From Steinernema hermaphroditum (Eukaryota; Nematoda; Chromadorea; Rhabditida; Steinernematidae), in the NCBI GenBank assembly GCA_030435675.1, contig CM059623.1:2196012-2260011 (forward strand): a stretch of DNA of 64,000 bases. The letters are read 5' to 3'. Below, piece by piece: positions 20,045 to 29,510 of the stretch (positions are counted from its first letter, which is position 1; the number at the start of each line of letters is the position of its first letter). The position numbers and the translations under genes are program-made. Below the pieces are notes generated by a model. The model was given only the letters and a program-made list of their open reading frames with translations. It was not told the DNA's origin and did not search any database.

Positions 20045-21160
20045 ACTGTTCCAAAACACCTCTTCCAGTATTCTGTTTTCATCGCTTGTTTTTGCCAATT
20101 TGCATAGAGAACTGACCTAAATGATGTGGATACAGGACACCGTTCCACTTCGTTGGAATTAGCCCAATTGCCGATTATGCTAAATACCTTCTGGAGGAGG
20201 CTTTAAAAGGCCGGAGGGGCCGATGGACAGCACACTTCCTCAGTTCCTCACAATGCATTCTCTTGTTCTCTTCGCAGGTTCGTCCACAACTTGCGATCCC
20301 TTCCTACACCTCCTTTAGGACTGTTCGTCGTCGTCTCTAGCCAAGGCACACAATGCCCCACCACCGGAGGCTTGACTCCCGCTGACCGTGATGCCCTCGT
20401 CGACGCTCACAACAAGCTGCGCTCGTCGAACGCTCGTGGCCTCGAGCAGGACGGTCCCGACGGCGGAAACGCCCCCACCGCCTCGAACATGTACCAGCTG
20501 AGCTACAGCTGCGACCTCGAGGCGATCGCCCAGTCGTGGGCAGAAAACTGCCAGTTCGAACACTCACCACAGGAAAGCCGCAACGCTGGCGAGAACATCT
20601 ACGCAACGTTCCCCGTCCAGAACTCAAACAGTAGCGTAGTCCTGCTTACAGAAGATGATCCGCTCTTTTAGGCCCTGCCCTCGACGCTCCCACTTCGTGG
20701 TGGTCCGAACTGGCCGAGAAAGGAGTGGGTCAGTACAGCTCCGACTACACGATGACGCCCGACGTGTTTAACGCCGGAACGGGCCACTACACTCAGGTGC
20801 GATCAGAGGGTTACCGTAGATGAACCACTTGATTAGATGGCATGGGGAGCAACCACGGAATTCGGCTGTGGAATCGCCCAGTGCACTGAACCCGACTCCA
20901 TGACCTTCGTCGTGTGCAACTACCGTATTCAGTAAGACCCTAGCTCTGTCAAGAAGGTCCGAAATGCTGTCTTTAGGGGCAACATGATGGGAGATCCCAT
21001 CTACCAGATCGGAGACCCCTGCTCCCAGGACTCCGACTGCACCACCTACGCAGGATCTACCTGCAACACCACCTCTTCGCTGTGTATTCAGCATTAAATG
21101 CTGACAGGGATGACTAATAATGCCTATCAACTAATGTGCTTTCGCTTCTAACTTATTGTT
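20045..21160. repeat. Inverted segmental duplication, copy B
   Basis: Inverted near-identical partner of 9705-10826. Differences are a few scattered substitutions and small indels in the upstream region (for example TAAGGCCTCCAAC versus TAAAGCCTCCTCC). Confidence 0.9.
20253..21097 (+). CDS. Secreted SCP/TAPS (CAP) protein, copy B, 225 aa
   Basis: Exons 20253-20277, 20319-20630, 20672-20796, 20837-20931, 20977-21097; introns 41, 41, 40 and 45 nt, identical in layout to copy A. Signal peptide MHSLVLFAGLFVVVSS, CAP domain with NAGENIYA, GHYTQMAWG and FVVCNYRIQGN, Cys-rich tail ending at TAA 21095-21097. I see only two residue differences from copy A, both in the signal peptide. AATAAA follows at 21174-21179. 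A GGCCTTTTAAAG-type box lies upstream of the ATG in both copies. Intact by reading frame and splice sites. Confidence 0.93.
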
Positions 21161-21642
21161 TCCGCCACTTGCTAATAAAACACTTAATAAGCGTGTGATA
21201 ATAAAGCTTCAATACGTCCCATAAGCATTTGACACTCCCAAGCTATCAACATAACCATGTACTCAATCAATCAGACTAAGCAAAAGGCTTCACATATTCA
21301 GCTACATACGATGCAGCTCCATTTCCTTTTGTTGTCTATGCCTCTTTTCCCGCCACCAGCATATACGACTTTGAAATAATTTATTGCTAGATACAATATT
21401 TCGAAATTGACCGCTGACAACATCACCAAAATAAGATTTACGTATGAATTTGCGAAATTCAGAAGCGGTGCATGAGCGGTTCGACCCAATTCAAACCAGT
21501 CCAGCAAATGGCACTGCTGGTCACGCCAGAAAAAGAGCATATATTATTGTTTTCTGCTTTGAAGGGGACAAGAACGTGCAAAGCTTCGAGACTTCCCGAG
21601 CTTCTATTGTCTCTTCTCATTTCTGTACTTGGTAGATTTGTA
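21161..21642. other. 3' flank with poly(A) signals
   Basis: AATAAA at 21174-21179 and again near 21200 serve the CAP gene. The rest shows no gene. Confidence 0.4.
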
Positions 21643-22225
21643 CTGGAGGCCTATCAGCCCCCAAAGGAGAAGGAGCTGTACGAGGCAGTGGAGGAAGCCG
21701 CCCAGCTGAAGAACCACCGCAAAACTGGAATGAATTGTTCAAAAATTTGGCGCACGCATTAGCTCAGCGCTTTACCAAAACCACACTCCAAACCGGAAGG
21801 GAGTACAATAGTCTCCTACAACGTGCGAATGAATCAACAGATAAATTGCCTCTCCGGAAGTAGCCGCTCTAAACACGGCAGGAAATTTTTCGAACTCCTA
21901 ACCTGTTCTTCCGTCATTTCCCTAATCAGCCCCTTCGATGACCTCAACAACCATTCTCATACTCATACATGTACTCTAATGACTACCGTAGTCAAAATTG
22001 GCCTTCCTTCCGTCCCCAAAACGGTTTCCAAAATAATAACCGAGGAAATCGAGGCTATCAAGGAAGCAGCAACTATCGTGGAAATAATCAACACTTACCG
22101 CCAAAATCATAAAGGACAAGACCGTAAGCGATTCTTCCAAAATCGGAATCCAAACAGGCATGTTCCGCAAAACACCGCTACCACTGAAGAAGGAGGCTGG
22201 CAACCGTTCAAGTGGCCCGTTCATC
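21643..22225 (+). pseudogene. Ty3/gypsy-like gag remnant
   Basis: Frame-broken plus-strand pieces. EAYQPPKEKELYEAVEEAAQ is followed in another frame by LAHALAQRFTKTTLQTGREY and LLQRANES, the R-F...L..Q...ES spacing of retrotransposon gag capsids. A Q/N/R/G-rich tail (NGFQNNNRGNRGYQGSSNYR) follows at about 22000-22090. Stops separate the parts, so it is not functional. Confidence 0.6.
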
Positions 22226-22289
22226 TGTGAATAACTATATTTGGATAAATCATTGTAAGGAAAGACCCGTGTGTCAGGCATCCGAGTAG

Positions 22290-22521
22290 AAACCAGAGGA
22301 GAGCGCAGTTTGATACAGAATCGGTACTTCCCGTCCGACTTCTTGACCAGTACTATTGACGAGGCAAAAGATGATTCGGATGGCTGGATCACTTTCAGTC
22401 TCAGCATCTCCTTCGATGAAAGGGGCGAAATGGGTGAGCTGGCGGCGCTTTTCGACGACTCCAGTCGGGATAACCACACATGCCCGAGAGCATTGAACTC
22501 GGGTATCCACGACCACGACAA
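22290..22521 (-). pseudogene. Ty3/gypsy-like reverse transcriptase fragment
   Basis: Minus-strand frame containing VIQPSESSFASSIVLVKKSD then GKYRFCIKLR, the first conserved block of Ty3/gypsy reverse transcriptase. It is only about 75 codons long and in opposite orientation to the adjacent gag remnant, so the element has been rearranged. Confidence 0.7.
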
Positions 22522-22564
22522 TCTTATCTTTTATGCTTACCTTTGATCTTGCATCTGGCTCCAT

Positions 22565-23060
22565 TTAGATTGAAACGATGAAACGAAAATTGCAACTTGA
22601 ATGCACGGCAGAATTTGTGCAGAACATGTTCAGCTCAATTCAAGTTTTCTGTGAACCGAAAACTGACGAGTAGCTGTCATTTCGACGTTTTTTTATTTGC
22701 TCTTTTGCGCTCTTGTTTATGAGCCATCAGCAAAGGTCGGTTATCAGCAGATAAGAGAGCGCATTCTTCGTCACAAGCAGCCACGTGGTGACATTTTTAC
22801 TTTTCGCCTTCAAGGAAAAGCGATTAAATCAAGAGGAAGAATCAAGTGATCAAAGTCAATGTTTATGTCAATGATTAGGATGTTTCTGAGAAAAGGAATT
22901 GTGACAGTTTACGGTTTTCTTTTTTGTCCAAAAATGTTTTTCTCCCAATCCGAGTTAGCTATAAAGTTTATTTGAGCGCAGTGGATCATTTTCAGACGAC
23001 ACCATTTCAATGGACAAGAAGACTCATATGAGGTGCTTATTTATTATAATTCGAACATAT
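22565..23060. other. Intergenic, nothing recognised
   Basis: AT-rich sequence on the 3' side of the lectin gene. No frame, RNA or repeat that I can support. Confidence 0.4.
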
Positions 23061-24092
23061 TTAATACAAGACACCAGGACCATTCTCATCAGTGTCAGCT
23101 GACTTCTGGATTCCCATGTACTTGCATATAGCAGGCAAAGCCTCATCGCACTTGTCCCCATTCCACTTCCCAGTGACACGCTTGTCGAAGACCTTAGATC
23201 CATAGGCAAGAAGGCACTGCGGGGGAGGTTTCTCGAATCTTCCGGCGACCCAGTTGGTGAAGTCCCACAAGGAGTTGTCGGTCCACTGGAAGTCGGGGTG
23301 CTCGGCGGCTTTGGCGCCGAGCCAGAACTTGTAGGTCGTGTTCTCGAGCAGCCCTGAAAATGTTGCGGATGGTGGTTAGGGTAACTGACAGCACTACCCA
23401 GAATGAAGTCGGTTTCCTCGAGGGAGTGGATGGAGGCGAGGTGTCCAGAGTCCTCGACACATTTCTTCTCGTGGTGCTCCCAGTCGGCGGCGTCAGCAAC
23501 ATACTAAGAGCGGCTAAAAAGGTCAAATGGAGATACGGTACCTTGTAGCAGGCGTTGGTCTTGTTGAAGTACGAGTACCCGGCGGGACAGGTGATCACTT
23601 CGCGTTTCGCTTCGCAGACGAAGTGGAAGCACTCTTCGCACTTGGTGGCGAGCCACTGGTTCCGCGAGAGTGAGCCCGCGACGCAGCGCTCCTCGAGGCA
23701 GTTAAAAGGCTCGTAGATACGGTGGAAGCCGAAGTCTTCGCCCGTCAGCCACACGTACTGCGGAGGGTCGGTGAGGGCGACGCGGCTGCCGATCCAGAAA
23801 TGGCGCTCTTCCGGAGGGAAGTTGAGCTGGGAAAGGTCTAGAAGGACATGTCTCGGGATGCGGAGGGACGCTTACCGTAGACGACTTCGTTCTCCGCCTT
23901 GGAGCGAATGGCGGTGAGGTTGGCGTTCATCTCCTTGCAGAGCTTCTCCGCCTCCCCAAACTTAGCGCATTCTGCCGAGAAGAAGTAGCACTTGTCGGTG
24001 ACGTCGCTGTAGAAGAAGTCCTTTCCACAGGGTGGCAACATCGAGTATCCCACCACGAAGAGCAGGGATACGAGGGAAAGTCGGAAGTTCAT
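23061..24092 (-). CDS. Secreted two-domain C-type lectin, copy 1, 303 aa
   Basis: Exons on minus: 23876-24092, 23542-23837, 23398-23503, 23061-23353; introns 38, 38 and 44 nt. Signal peptide MNFRLSLVSLLFVVGYS. CTLD 1: CYFFSAECAKFGEAEKLC, NLTAIRSKAENEVVY, FWIG, ending at HFVC. CTLD 2: YFNKTNACYK, KCVEDSGHLASIHSLEE, YKFWLGAKA, QWTDNSLWDFTNW, KWNGDKC, ICKY. CTLD 2 is canonical in cysteines but lacks an EPN/QPD motif, so calcium-dependent sugar binding is doubtful. The ATG is 132 bp from the protease ATG on the other strand. Nematode CLEC proteins of this kind are secreted, often in intestine and often pathogen-responsive (family knowledge, not shown here). Confidence 0.93.
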
Positions 24093-24224
24093 CTCAGCTG
24101 ATAGCGGAGTGAGGAAGTCGCCCGAAGGCGCCGTTTAAATGAGTCTCAGAAAGGGAGGGGCTTCTTTGCCACGCCGATAAGAATCGCGTAAAAGGGGAGC
24201 GAAATATCGGTCCCCACAGTCGAC
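24093..24224. promoter_or_regulatory. Bidirectional promoter of lectin 1 and protease 1
   Basis: Only 132 bp separate the two start codons. Inside are TTTAAA upstream of the lectin, GTAAAAGGGG upstream of the protease, and a CCGATAAGAATC GATA-type site between them. The same spacing and elements recur at 28339-28470. A GATA site fits intestinal expression in nematodes; that is an inference. Confidence 0.65.
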
Positions 24225-25253
24225 ATGCTTCACATCGCCGTCTTCTTGACCCTTCTCGGAGTCTCTCTCCAGTCGGCTTCCAATGTGACCCTGGAAGGTC
24301 CTGATGAACTTGTGGGTCTATGTCACTCTTTACGTCATCTCCACCTAGATCTTTGGAGGATCGCCAGCCGCTGCCGGACAGTATCCTTTCTTTGTGGCCC
24401 TCCAAATGAACGGCTACTGGCACACCTGTGGAGGATCGCTCATTTCCAACTGGCACGTCTTAACCGCTGCTCATTGCATCTGGTGCGCGCTGTTTCCATA
24501 ACTGAGATAGAAAACAAAAGAGATTCCAGGTCGCCTGATTCTCCTTATCGGTTCGCTTACCAAGCCGAGCAAGCGTTCACCCAGAGCTACTCCATCCGCA
24601 TGGGCACTAATCTACAGACAGGTGGCCAAACCTACCGTGTCTCCTGGGCAAAGGTTCATCCTTACTACAATCGTATCAACCTGTACAACGACATCGCCGT
24701 CATCGGCCTGGCCGCCCCTGTCCAGTACAACAACCTCATCAAACCCATCCGTCTCATGAGAGGTCGAGCTGGACCTCAACAGGCAACGGCTATCGGCATG
24801 GGCTACAGTAATCCTAATCCATTTCTTTTCCTCTCTAAATCTGATGTTAGTGCGCTATGATCCGCGAACCCGTCCACCTTCAGCCCTCTCCCCCAACACT
24901 CTTCAGCAACTGCCCGTTACAATCGACGCCGACTGGACCTGCCAGTGAGTGTTGTATCCTTTTAAGCCGCCAATAGTTCTTTAAGGAGCCGCCTTTTCCC
25001 CGTCCACATGCGCGACTTCACGCTGTGCCTCCAAGGAAACAGAGCCGGAGTGCTTCCGGGTGACAGTGGAAGCCCGGTGCTGGCGAATCGAGGAAACCAA
25101 TGGTGGCAGATCGGAATCGCCTCATTCGCCGACCACATGGGATACATCAAGAACCTCAACGGGCAGACCTTCGCCCCGGCCGGATATGTGCGCGTCAGTT
25201 CCTACTGTCCTTTCATTGCTCAGGTCACTCGCAACATGGCCTGGTGTCAGTAA
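24225..25253 (+). CDS. Secreted S1-family serine protease, copy 1, 286 aa
   Basis: Exons 24225-24311, 24349-24482, 24530-24807, 24851-24944, 24986-25253; introns 37, 47, 43, 43→41 nt class, all GT..AG. Signal peptide [17 protein letters not shown], short propeptide ending PDEL, then [20 protein letters not shown]. The triad is present: H in LTAAHC, D in [11 protein letters not shown] in PGDSGSP. The residue six before the active serine is Gly, not Asp, so trypsin-like specificity is unlikely. The usual Cys before the GDSG motif is Leu. The enzyme would be secreted; a digestive or extracellular role is inferred. It is divergently paired with a C-type lectin. No frameshift or stop. Confidence 0.93.
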
Positions 25254-26320
25254 TATCAAATAATACATCCATTGAAATCGTGCATTTTGTGTTTTAAGAG
25301 CGGAAACATCGGGGAGAAAAAGAGTTGTACATGAGCAAGACATCGAAAAAAACGGGCGCAGGGTCAAGTGGCCAAGCGACAGAATCACAAAATACTCTCC
25401 CTGTTGAACTGTGCTCTGATGATAAGAAATTGTGCCTTTGAAATGCACGCCAGGCGCTGTTATCAGTGCTCTCCATAGGACTCAACTAGGGCGGGGTCAG
25501 TTCGCAGATCAAAATGCAAAAATTGGGTTGATTCCTATTTTATGATTCGGCAAAACTTCGGATACAGCAGTGGAACATCGTTTGCAGTACAGCGGACGCT
25601 ACTGAGCTCGAATCTGATGGTCCGTGCTCCGGGAGTTGCGTTCTCGCTGGTCCTCAGAGAGTCGGTGGCCTTCGGGATGACTTCTCATGCAGCGTCGAGC
25701 GTCGGACATCTTGTTGTCAGCGGTGGTAGAACTACGGCTTCCGGGTGTTCGAATTCCCTCTGGAAGCCGGGACACTCACAGATGCGACAGGGTTTGCTGT
25801 CTGACCGATCAGACGCTCAGAAAACGAATGCTGAATCGACCGGTCGCCACCGCGACACGAGTCTCCCATCATAATAACCCAATCATTTGGTCAGTCCCTC
25901 GTGGTGGAAGAGCTACGGTTCGATGAAACAAGAACAACTTCTGTTTCTTCTGCTCCGGACTAAATGCGAGCTCATAATTCGAAGAACACTTGGCAGGTCA
26001 AAAAATATGAACAAGATGTAGATAAATGTTGCGTACAGTTAAATCACGTCCTTTACTTGAGTACAACTTGGAGATGTTGGCAATTACATTGATCATAGTT
26101 GCCTTGCGGACCAAAAACCAATTCGGGCTCAATTTACATTGTAACTTCACTTCCTTCTGATAAGACCCTCTGTTGACAAAAATGTTTATGCGTCAAGATG
26201 GAGCCAAAGATCAAAGTCAATTGGTGCATTAGAAGGCATCTCCCGCTGGGTCGAAAAGATCAAAATGTGCAACGCACCCATTAAGGTGTACGTGCTCTTC
26301 AGATGCACGTCAGTCAAAAG
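25254..26320. other. Spacer at the centre of the inverted duplication
   Basis: Open frames at 25542-25926 overlap in several registers with no recognisable protein. No promoter or RNA recognised. Similarity to the partner arm ends near 25260. Confidence 0.4.
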
Positions 26321-27020
26321 TTATTTTTCACATTGAACATTGGCCCACAAAAATGATTTTTGCTCATGGAAATCTTCGACGTCTGAATCAGATTCCTGGT
26401 TCATTTGTATGAGCGACTGCAACAAATGATGCTGTTTGTTGACGTTCCGTAATAATGACGTTCCGTTCCTATATGCATTTTTTCGGCACGATCTGAGACG
26501 GACACTTCGGAAGGTTTCCTTGTCAGTAATGTTTATTTTTTTCGCTTTATGAAGGATGACAAAATAACAACTTCTATTACTTCCACCGCCAGCATATGTT
26601 TCTTCCGGTGATACGACAATCCAACCATGGAATATAGGCCGGTGCCCTTTATCACAGTCTTGGCAATTCCTACAAATAGAAGCAGTGATTCAGGAGAGAG
26701 TCCTAGAATTATTTTTGTTTGTATTAGTCTTCACTAATGATTATTCCCATAGATTTAAGGCGAGCCCTGTAGTCTTCATAGCTCCGTACATTCCCTAACA
26801 CGATAGGAGTCATCACAGTGGAGACAAGGTGATGAATCTTGAAGATTTTTGTAAGAAATGGAAGCCATCGTTGCAATAATAACGCAGAGAACATTTTGGA
26901 AGTCGGTGGAAGTTTTTTTTTGATGGAACTGGAGGATGATTGAGGCACTACAGCATGTTCCTCCATCACAATGAATCCTTGTCTTGGAGATGTAACACAC
27001 GGCTCAGTTTTATGACTCAT
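26321..27020 (-). CDS. Unidentified two-part minus-strand gene candidate
   Basis: An exon 26321-26669 begins after an acceptor (TTTGTAG) and stays open for 115 codons to TAA. It contains NCQDCDKGHRPIFHGWIV, VSPEETYAGGGSNRSCYFVI and an acidic MNQESDSDVEDFHEQKS segment. It starts without an ATG. Upstream, 26724-27020 is an ATG frame of 98 codons (MSHKTEPCVTSPRQGF...SYEDYRARLKSMGI). The obvious donor (ATTA|GTGAAG, 26733) joins them in a different frame that stays open for only 44 codons, so the gene model is uncertain. I do not recognise the family. Confidence 0.35.
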
Positions 27021-27312
27021 TCTTGCGCGGCCGATTCTTTACACAGCTGCTTCTCCCACTTGCATCTTCTTATATTCGTTCTTCGTGACTATCACTAAAC
27101 GATCGACTGCACTTCGGTCTTAATAATGTGAGGACTATTTTGACTATGCAGACGATTTTTTATTGCTCCTCTCTAGAAACGTATGAACCAAATACATACA
27201 AATCTTTCTTTATAAGGCATTTCATGAGATATTTAGACCTAAGCGAGGGAATCAAAACTGTGTACTGTTTTTAAATCGTGTGTTCTATCGAATTTATTGT
27301 GTGACTGGAACG
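27021..27312. other. Spacer, nothing recognised
   Basis: AT-rich, no supported feature. The 3' end of protease 2 begins at 27313. Confidence 0.4.
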
Positions 27313-28338
27313 TCACTGACACCAAGCCATGTTCCTTGTGACCTGAGCAATGAAAGGACAGTAGGAACTGACGCGCACATATCCGGCCGGGGCGAAGGTC
27401 TGGCCGTTGAGGTTCTTGATGTATCCCATGTGGTCCGAAAAGGATACAATTCCCACTTGGTACCACAAATTTCCTCGATTCACCATAACGGGACTTCCAC
27501 TGTCGCCGGGAAGAATTCCAGCGCGTTGCGCTTGGACACACATGGTAAAGTCGCTCATATGCACTGGGAAGAGACGCGTCCTGCAGAAGCTACCGTATAT
27601 CCACAGCTCTGGTACTCCTCACCGGCATGTCCAGTCAGCATCAATGGTAACTTGTACGTGTTGCAGAGTGGTGGGAGAAAGGGCCGAAGGTGGTCGAGTT
27701 CGAGGGTCGTATCGCACTGAAGTGGCGGTTAGCGCAGGAACAGGAGAATTAAATATTACGGTAGCCCATGCCGATAGCTGTGGCATATTGCGGTCCTGCT
27801 CGAGCCCTCATTAGACGAATCGGTTGGATGAGACTACTCTGTTGGACGGCGGCGGCGAGAGTGATCACAGCAATGTCGTTGTTTAAGTTAAAGCGGTTGT
27901 AGTAAGGGTGCATCTTGGCAGAAGAGATACGGTAGACAGCACCACCTCCCTGCACATTGGTTCCTAGACGGATTTGGAAGCGTTGAATGAAGTTGTTTTC
28001 AGCCCGCCAGGCGACACGGATGGGGGACTCTGGGTGCCTTAGGGGATCTGCTACAGATGAACGCTAAATCTATACCGTACCAAATGCAATGAGCTGCAGT
28101 CAGAATGTGCCAGTTGGAGATAAGCGATCCTCCACAACTGTGGTAGTAACCTCCAGCAAGAAGTGAGACGAAGAACGGATACTGTCCAGCAGCGGCTGGA
28201 GATCCTCCGAAGATCTAGGTGGCGATGAAGTATAGTGTGACATAGACCCACAAGCTCATCAGGACCTTCTAGGGTCGCATTGGACGGCGACTGGAGAGAG
28301 ATTCCGAGAAGGGTCAAGAAGAAGGCGATGCGAAGCAT
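27313..28338 (-). CDS. Secreted S1-family serine protease, copy 2, 286 aa
   Basis: Exons on minus: 28252-28338, 28081-28214, 27760-28037, 27623-27716, 27313-27580, with the same five lengths as copy 1; introns 37, 43, 43 and 42 nt. Signal peptide MLRIAFFLTLLGISLQS, propeptide ending [19 protein letters not shown]. Triad: H in LTAAHC, D in NNDIAVITLA, S in PGDSGSP. It differs from copy 1 most in exons 2-4 (VSLLAGGYYHSCGG; NFIQRFQIRLGTN) while the last 45 residues are almost identical, which suggests local gene conversion. Same Gly six before Ser and same missing Cys. Intact. Confidence 0.92.
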
Positions 28339-28470
28339 GTCGACTGTGGGGACCGATATTTCGCTGCCCTTTTACGCGATTCTTATCGGCGTGGCAAAGA
28401 AGCCCCTCCCTTTCTGAGACTCATTTAAACGGCGCCTTCGGGCGACTTCCTCACTCCGCTATCAGCTGAG
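28339..28470. promoter_or_regulatory. Bidirectional promoter of protease 2 and lectin 2
   Basis: 132 bp between start codons, almost identical to 24093-24224 in inverted orientation, including the GATA-type site (GATTCTTATCGGCG) and TTTAAA. Confidence 0.65.
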
Positions 28471-29508
28471 ATGAACTTTCGACTTTTCCTCCTATCCCTG
28501 CTCTTCGTGGTGGGACACTCGATGTTGCCACCCTGTGGAAAGGACTTCTTCTACAGCGATGTCACCGACAAGTGCTACTTCTTCTCGGCAGAATGCGCGA
28601 AGTTCGGAGAGGCGGAGAAGCTCTGCAAGGAGATGAATGCCAACCTTACCGCCATCCGCTCCAAGGCAGAGAACGAAGTGGTCTACGGTAGACGTCGCCC
28701 TTCTGCATCCCGAGACATGCCCTTGCAGACCTTTCCCAGCTCAACTTCCCTCCGGAAGAGCGTCACTTCTGGATCGGCAGCCGCGTCGCCCTCACCGACC
28801 CTCCGCAGTACGTGTGGCTGACGGGCGAAGACTTCGGCTTCCACCGTATCTACGAACCCTTCAACTGTCTCGAGGAGCGCTGCGTCGCGGGCTCACTCTC
28901 GCGGAACCAGTGGCTCGCTACCAAGTGCGAAGAGTGCTTCCACTTCGTCTGCGAAGCGAAACGCGAAGTGATCACCTGTCCCTCCGGGTACTCCTACTTC
29001 AACAAGACCAACGCATGCTACAAGGTACCGTATCTCCATTTGACCTTTTTAGCCGCTCTTAGTATGTTGCTGACGCCGCCGACTGGGAGCACCACGAGAA
29101 GAAATGTGTCGAGGACTCCGGACACCTCGCCTCCATCCACTCCCTCGAGGAAACCGACTTTATCCTGGGTAGCGCTGTCAGTTACCCTAACCACCATCCG
29201 CAATATTTTTAGGACTGCTCGAGAACACGACCTACAAGTTCTGGCTTGGCGCCAAAGCCGCCGAACACCCCGACTTCCAGTGGACCGACAACTCCTTGTG
29301 GGACTTCACCAACTGGCTTCCTGGAAAACTGGAGCGCAAACCTCCCACATGCCTGTACATGTATGGAAATAAGGTCTTCGACGAATCGGTGAAAGGAAAA
29401 TGGAACGAAGGACCTTGTGATGAGACCTTCCCCACTATTTGCAAGTACATGGGAATCGAGAAGACAGATGAGAAAGATGAGAATGGAGCCGAATTCTTAT
29501 TTTATTGA
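28471..29508 (+). CDS. Secreted two-domain C-type lectin, copy 2, 304 aa
   Basis: Exons 28471-28687, 28729-29024, 29063-29168, 29213-29508; introns 41, 38 and 44 nt. Signal peptide MNFRLFLLSLLFVVGHS. CTLD 1 and 2 as in copy 1, with ASIHSLEETDFILG, YKFWLGAKAAEHPDFQWTDN and KWNEGPC. The last exon diverges (NWLPGKLERKPPTCLYMYGN), so the two lectins differ mainly in the long-loop part of CTLD 2, the usual ligand-binding face. AATAAA at 29530-29535. Intact frame and splice sites. Confidence 0.93.
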
Positions 29509-29510
29509 AT

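Larger units (their letters stand above)
23041..25260. repeat. Inverted duplication, lectin/protease pair copy 1
   Basis: Carries a minus-strand lectin and a plus-strand protease head to head. The inverted partner is 27300-29510. Exon lengths agree gene by gene, and the promoter segment between the genes is nearly identical; identity is lower toward the 3' ends. Confidence 0.9.
27300..29510. repeat. Inverted duplication, lectin/protease pair copy 2
   Basis: Inverted partner of 23041-25260: minus-strand protease and plus-strand lectin, head to head. The axis of the palindrome lies near 26.25 kb, and about 2 kb of unrelated spacer separates the arms. Confidence 0.9.

Noticed and set aside
24094..24860. 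Alternative long frames across the protease and lectin starts
   Set aside because: Shadows of the spliced genes; they lack signal peptides or domains and cross clear introns.
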